Part shown: positions 60,804 through 64,000 of the stretch, in pieces | Position numbering within the stretch: the first letter of the stretch is position 1 | How the letters are laid out: each line of letters begins with the position of its first letter | Source of the DNA: an uncultured Duncaniella sp. | GTDB taxonomy: Bacteria; Bacteroidota; Bacteroidia; Bacteroidales; Muribaculaceae | Length of the DNA: 64,000 nt | Direction of reading: 5' to 3' | NCBI GenBank assembly: GCA_910586305.1 | Contig: CAJUGS010000003.1 | Span: forward strand, 1-64,000 | The notes under the pieces: model-generated | What the model was told of the DNA's origin: nothing | Databases searched by the model: none | Seen by the model: the letters and a program-made list of their open reading frames with translations, nothing else | Made by a program: the position numbers and the translations under genes

Positions 60804-62357
60804 TTATGTGAGGCCACTCACTATGATGGCCTTTGATGGAAGTGACGGACACACAAATTGGCAGGATCCGCATCCGATGCAGCGCGAGGGGTCAATTACC
60901 GGAGCAAGTCCGCGCGAGGCTATGTGACGGTTGGACATTGTGATTGCTTCGGGCTTGCAGGCTTCGGCACATTTGCCACAGGTCTCGTTTTTGGTGAACG
61001 AGGTGCACAGTGTGAGGTCAACTCTGGCAAGTCCGACCGGTGAGTGTAACTTTTCCTCTTTGGTGAGAGGGTGGAGCGCTCCGGTGGGGCAGAGGTTGGT
61101 GCAGCGGGTACAACCTAAGGCACACCGTGCGCGGTCGTAGTCCTTGACGGGATGGAGTAATCTGAGAAGTCCATATTCCGTAGTGGACGGGCGAAGGACA
61201 CCTGTCATGCAGTGGGATATGCAAAGCCCGCATCCTGTGCAGCGGTCGAGAAACTCCTTGCGGTCAAATACACCGGGAGGAGTTACGGCTACAGGTACTT
61301 CGGATGGTTGTTGTCCGTTAAATATTCCTCCGGCCAGGCGGGACATTTTCTTTGTCTTGGCCACAAGAGGAGAAGCTGCCACAACGAGTCCTGTGGCAAG
61401 GAAGGCTCTACGGTCGAGCACGAGTTTACTGCCGGGTGATGCATCGACACGTCCTCCTCCATATCCAGCTGTGGTGCTCCCGGCGAGCGAGTCGCTGTCT
61501 GTCCTCATCATCATTGGGATGGATAGCTGATGGCGGTTGGTCGTGTAGTGGATTGCATCGTTGGGGCACACTGTAAGGCAGTCGAAGCACACCACGCAGC
61601 GCGACATATCCACGACGTGGGAAGTGAGGTCGATACACTGTGACTTACATACGTGCTCGCAGTCGCGACACTGGATGCACTTGTCGGTGTTTATGTCGAT
61701 ATGGAATACCGAGTATTTCGATACATAGCCGAGTGTAGTCCCGACCGGACAGATTGTATTGCAAAATAAGCGCCCGCTGCGACTTGCTGTAAAAGCTATC
61801 AGTCCGAGTGTGACAACTGAGGTGGCTATGCCTGTGATAGATGCTGCGGCTATCTGTACAGGCTTGGATGAAAAAAAGTTAGAGATCCATAGCCAGGCCG
61901 GCTGGAGTATGTACACGCATCCGCGCGAATATATGCTGTAAGGGTCGAGGAATGTGACAACGACCGATATACCCAGTAGGATAGAGAGCAGTGTGACTGT
62001 GAGGAAGAGGTTCCGCAGTCTTTGCGACGGCTCTCTGTAGTGGTAGAAACTCGATGGACGGCGACGGTGTCTCTTGCCTATACGTGGAAGACGCGCAAAT
62101 ATGTCCTGAAACGCACCAAGGGGGCATATGGTGGAGCAATAGATACGCCCGTATATGAGTGTCGCTATCAGTGTCACCACTACTGTGCCAACCGAGAAGG
62201 CCATTGCAGCAGGCAGAAACTGCACTTTGGCCAAGAAGCCTGCAAGACGTGGAATAGTCATTGCATGACTGACGATGACAGCCGTGAGGAGTGCTGTCAC
62301 GACTGTTGCGACCGCTATACGGCTCCAGCGCAGTATGTGTGTTGAGTTCTTTGCCAT
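60804..62357 (-). CDS. Single-chain NapH-NapG-like iron-sulfur membrane protein
   Basis: 517 residues. The first part is NapH-like: membrane helices near 14-32, 50-69, 117-137 and 166-190, CxxxCP motifs at 74-79 and 199-204, and ferredoxin clusters at 227-241 and 254-264. A Tat-like segment, DRRAFLATGLVVAASPLVA, lies at 315-333. The second part (365-510) is NapG-like with four cysteine clusters (373-383, 412-423, 451-467, 493-503). In Nap systems H and G are separate. No nitrate reductase catalytic gene is in the window. It may carry electrons across the membrane. Confidence 0.85.
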   Translation of the reverse strand: MAKNSTHILRWSRIAVATVVTALLTAVIVSHAMTIPRLAGFLAKVQFLPAAMAFSVGTVVVTLIATLIYGRIYCSTICPLGAFQDIFARLPRIGKRHRRRPSSFYHYREPSQRLRNLFLTVTLLSILLGISVVVTFLDPYSIYSRGCVYILQPAWLWISNFFSSKPVQIAAASITGIATSVVTLGLIAFTASRSGRLFCNTICPVGTTLGYVSKYSVFHIDINTDKCIQCRDCEHVCKSQCIDLTSHVVDMSRCVVCFDCLTVCPNDAIHYTTNRHQLSIPMMMRTDSDSLAGSTTAGYGGGRVDASPGSKLVLDRRAFLATGLVVAASPLVAKTKKMSRLAGGIFNGQQPSEVPVAVTPPGVFDRKEFLDRCTGCGLCISHCMTGVLRPSTTEYGLLRLLHPVKDYDRARCALGCTRCTNLCPTGALHPLTKEEKLHSPVGLARVDLTLCTSFTKNETCGKCAEACKPEAITMSNRHIASRGLAPVIDPSRCIGCGSCQFVCPSLPSKAIIVSGLT

Positions 62358-62365
62358 TTATGCCG

Positions 62366-62373
62366 CAAAGTTA
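62366..62373 (-). promoter_or_regulatory. -7 element of the NapH-NapG-like gene
   Basis: Minus strand TAACTTTG, eight bases before the ATG. No -33 TTG is seen. Confidence 0.6.
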
Positions 62374-62412
62374 GCAATTTTTTTAGAGAAAAACGTGAGT
62401 CTCGAATCTCTA

Positions 62413-62880
62413 TTATTCTATTGTAGCGATGGCCTCGGCTGCTATTCCTTCGCCTCGTCCGGTAAATCCGAGTTTTTCGGTCGTGGTAGCCTTGACAGAC
62501 ACGCATCCTGCATCGACTCCCAGGTCGGAAGCCACATTGTCAATCATCTGAGGTATATAGGCCAGGAGTTTGGGCCTTTGGGCTATTATGGTTATGTCGA
62601 CGTTACCGACTTTGAATCCCTTCTCGGCAATGATTTCCACCACTCTGCGAAGAAGTCGGCGAGAGTCGGCTCCTTTGTAGGCTGGGTCTGTATCAGGAAA
62701 ATGGTAGCCTATGTCGCGCATTGCGGCAGCACCGAGCAACGCGTCGGATAGGGCGTGAAGTGCCACATCGGCATCGCTGTGTCCGAGCAGCCCGAGTTCA
62801 TAGGGTATTTTTACTCCGCAGAGCACAAGGTCGCGTCCCTCTGCAAGACGGTGTACGTCATATCCGATTCCGCATCTCAT
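62413..62880 (-). CDS. ispF: 2-C-methyl-D-erythritol 2,4-cyclodiphosphate synthase
   Basis: 155 residues. Zinc ligands in GYDVHRLAEG (Asp8, His10) and GHSDADVALHALSDALLGA. VSVKATTTEKLGFTGRGEGI is the C-terminal signature. It is a step of the MEP isoprenoid pathway. It lies 17 bases after the porV-like gene and is probably co-transcribed with it. Confidence 0.96.
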   Translation of the reverse strand: MRCGIGYDVHRLAEGRDLVLCGVKIPYELGLLGHSDADVALHALSDALLGAAAMRDIGYHFPDTDPAYKGADSRRLLRRVVEIIAEKGFKVGNVDITIIAQRPKLLAYIPQMIDNVASDLGVDAGCVSVKATTTEKLGFTGRGEGIAAEAIATIE

Positions 62881-62897
62881 ATCAAAAATATGTTGTT

Positions 62898-64000
62898 TTA
62901 TTTTTTGCCGAAGATTTCTTTGAGTCCGTCCATGTCGAAAGTGAGGGTGAAGCGCAGTGTTTGGTCGAGAGGGGAGGTCTGTGCTGTAGCGAGCATATAG
63001 GAGGCGTCCAGGCGCAGCACGTTGAGAGCAAATCCGGCTCCAAGTCCGAAGTACTGAAGGTTGCCCTTTGATGGGTGCTGGTAGTAGTAGCCAGCGCGTA
63101 GGAAGAACTGTTGGTTGTAGTTGTACTCAGCTCCGAGCGAGAATGAGATCTCCTTGAATTCTTCCGACATACCTCCGGGCGCGTCGCCGAATGACTTGAA
63201 TATACCCTTGATGGACGACATATTCTGCCAGTCCTCGTAGGCTTTGACGTAGGCTATCTCTCCGTCGGTGCCGTCTTCGAAGTCATCGCGACGTGGCATG
63301 GTGGGCACGAGGAGCTTGTTGAGGTCAAGGTTGAGCGAGAGGTTGTGGTAATCGGCGAGGGGAAAGGTGAACGATGTACCAAGACGAAGGTTAGTTGGTA
63401 GGAATGCCGGATTATCGCCGTGGTTGAAGTTGACTTTAGATCCTATATTGGAGATGTCAAATCCCCACGACCACTGGCATTCGTTGCGACCGATGATGGG
63501 GTAAGTTGTGTAGTAGCCTGAAATATCAGCCGAGAAAGCTGATGCTCCTGTAGACTGGTCGCCGGCGTAGCTCTCTGAAAAACCGAGGTCCGAGTATATG
63601 TAGCGGAATACCACGCCCATGGAGAATTTTTCGGACAGTTTGCGCGAGTAGCCCACGTCAAACGACATTTCGTAGGGGTTGAGCGAGGTGCCTCCTTCGC
63701 CTGAGCTCTGATTGTCCATGCTAACTTCGCCGAGAGAGAAGTAGCGTAGTGAGGCCGAGACGGCTTGATTGTCGTCTTGGCCGAGTTTCCAGTATCCGGA
63801 AAGATTGGCAAGGAAAATGTCATTGACGAGTTTGCGGAGCCACGGGGTGTAGCTAATACCTACGCCTCCGCTGCTATAGGCGAACGCGTACTTTGACGGA
63901 TTCCAGAACTGGCTGTTTACGTCGGGGTCGGTGGCTGCGCCGAGGTCGCCCATAGATGCGCCACGCGCGTCGGGAGCTATGCCGAGCGATGTGACACCGG
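62898..64000 (-). CDS. porV: PorV, type IX secretion outer-membrane protein (partial, 5' end missing)
   Basis: At least 366 residues, running off the window. The first visible residues GVTSLGIAPDARGASMGDLG continue as AATDPDVNSQFWNPSKYAFA, the PorV N-terminal region, so the true start and signal peptide lie beyond 64000. A FadL-like 14-strand barrel is expected. PorV is the shuttle that brings T9SS cargo to the attachment complex with PorU. No other T9SS gene is visible here. The Met at 63953 is internal, not the start. Confidence 0.9.
   Translation of the reverse strand, partial: GVTSLGIAPDARGASMGDLGAATDPDVNSQFWNPSKYAFAYSSGGVGISYTPWLRKLVNDIFLANLSGYWKLGQDDNQAVSASLRYFSLGEVSMDNQSSGEGGTSLNPYEMSFDVGYSRKLSEKFSMGVVFRYIYSDLGFSESYAGDQSTGASAFSADISGYYTTYPIIGRNECQWSWGFDISNIGSKVNFNHGDNPAFLPTNLRLGTSFTFPLADYHNLSLNLDLNKLLVPTMPRRDDFEDGTDGEIAYVKAYEDWQNMSSIKGIFKSFGDAPGGMSEEFKEISFSLGAEYNYNQQFFLRAGYYYQHPSKGNLQYFGLGAGFALNVLRLDASYMLATAQTSPLDQTLRFTLTFDMDGLKEIFGKK

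Noticed and set aside
1..64000. CRISPR array, insertion sequence or integrated element
   Set aside because: No regularly spaced repeats, transposase or integrase frames were found on either strand.

Overview
The window looks like a chromosome segment of an anaerobic or microaerophilic member of the Bacteroidales, most like Muribaculaceae or Bacteroides relatives. That placement is inferred from gene content: a complete Bat (aerotolerance) operon, a PorV subunit of the type IX secretion system, DUF4290 and DUF2027 families, an archaeal/eukaryote-like prolyl-tRNA synthetase, a carboxypeptidase-regulatory/TonB-type barrel and class III ribonucleotide reductase. The promoters agree. Many intergenic regions carry the Bacteroidetes -7 element TAnnTTTG, often with TTG 19 to 21 bases upstream, and start codons mostly lack Shine-Dalgarno sequences. 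No prophage, insertion sequence, integrase or CRISPR array was seen.

Layout. 1-330: tRNA-Met(CAT) with promoter and terminator. 328-8744 (minus): eight-gene operon moxR, DUF58, membrane protein, batA, batB, batC, batD, batE. 9019-14364 (minus): DUF4290, rimM, small acidic protein, OmpA-like protein, proS, HU-like protein, and an HU-membrane-LysM fusion, closed by a strong terminator. 14453-16637 (minus): nitroreductase, tetR and fabG. 16782-18536 (plus): small barrel, DUF6582-like protein, RNase Z. 18549-19201 (minus): FKBP isomerase preceded by a structured RNA that I read as a 6S RNA candidate. 19304-31566 (minus): TonB-type barrel, MATE pump, lysC-lysA-OPT transporter operon, a large TPR protein and an unrecognised envelope protein. 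31773-33921: a VanX-type dipeptidase converging on a DUF1846 protein. 34191-37016 (plus): nrdD-nrdG. 37000-44730 (minus): fumarase, an orphan histidine kinase, prmC, recX, comF, an outer-membrane barrel and an EptA-like phosphoethanolamine transferase, tightly packed. 44858-47989 (minus): mutS2 and recR. 48106-51625 (plus): panC-panD-ffh-folD. 51817-59554 (plus): htpG, a barrel protein, uvrA, a DUF2027-Smr protein and an EFR1 ferredoxin. 59524-64000 (minus): thyA-folA, a NapH-NapG-like fusion, ispF and porV (cut by the window edge).

How the genes work together. The window is mostly housekeeping: translation, folate and thymidylate, pantothenate, lysine/diaminopimelate, DNA repair and envelope maintenance. 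The parts most worth a second look are the 6S-like RNA in front of the FKBP gene; a set of genes whose promoter -7 element lies only 4 to 9 bases before the start codon, which predicts leaderless or near-leaderless mRNAs; an 18-bp-arm palindrome lying exactly on the rnz promoter; the paired HU / HU-TM-LysM genes that could link DNA to the cell wall; a single-chain NapH-NapG-like ferredoxin with a Tat-like motif in its middle; and an orphan kinase in an operon with envelope-modifying genes. Start codons were moved downstream of the longest open frame where promoter position, signal peptide or family length required it; each case is stated.
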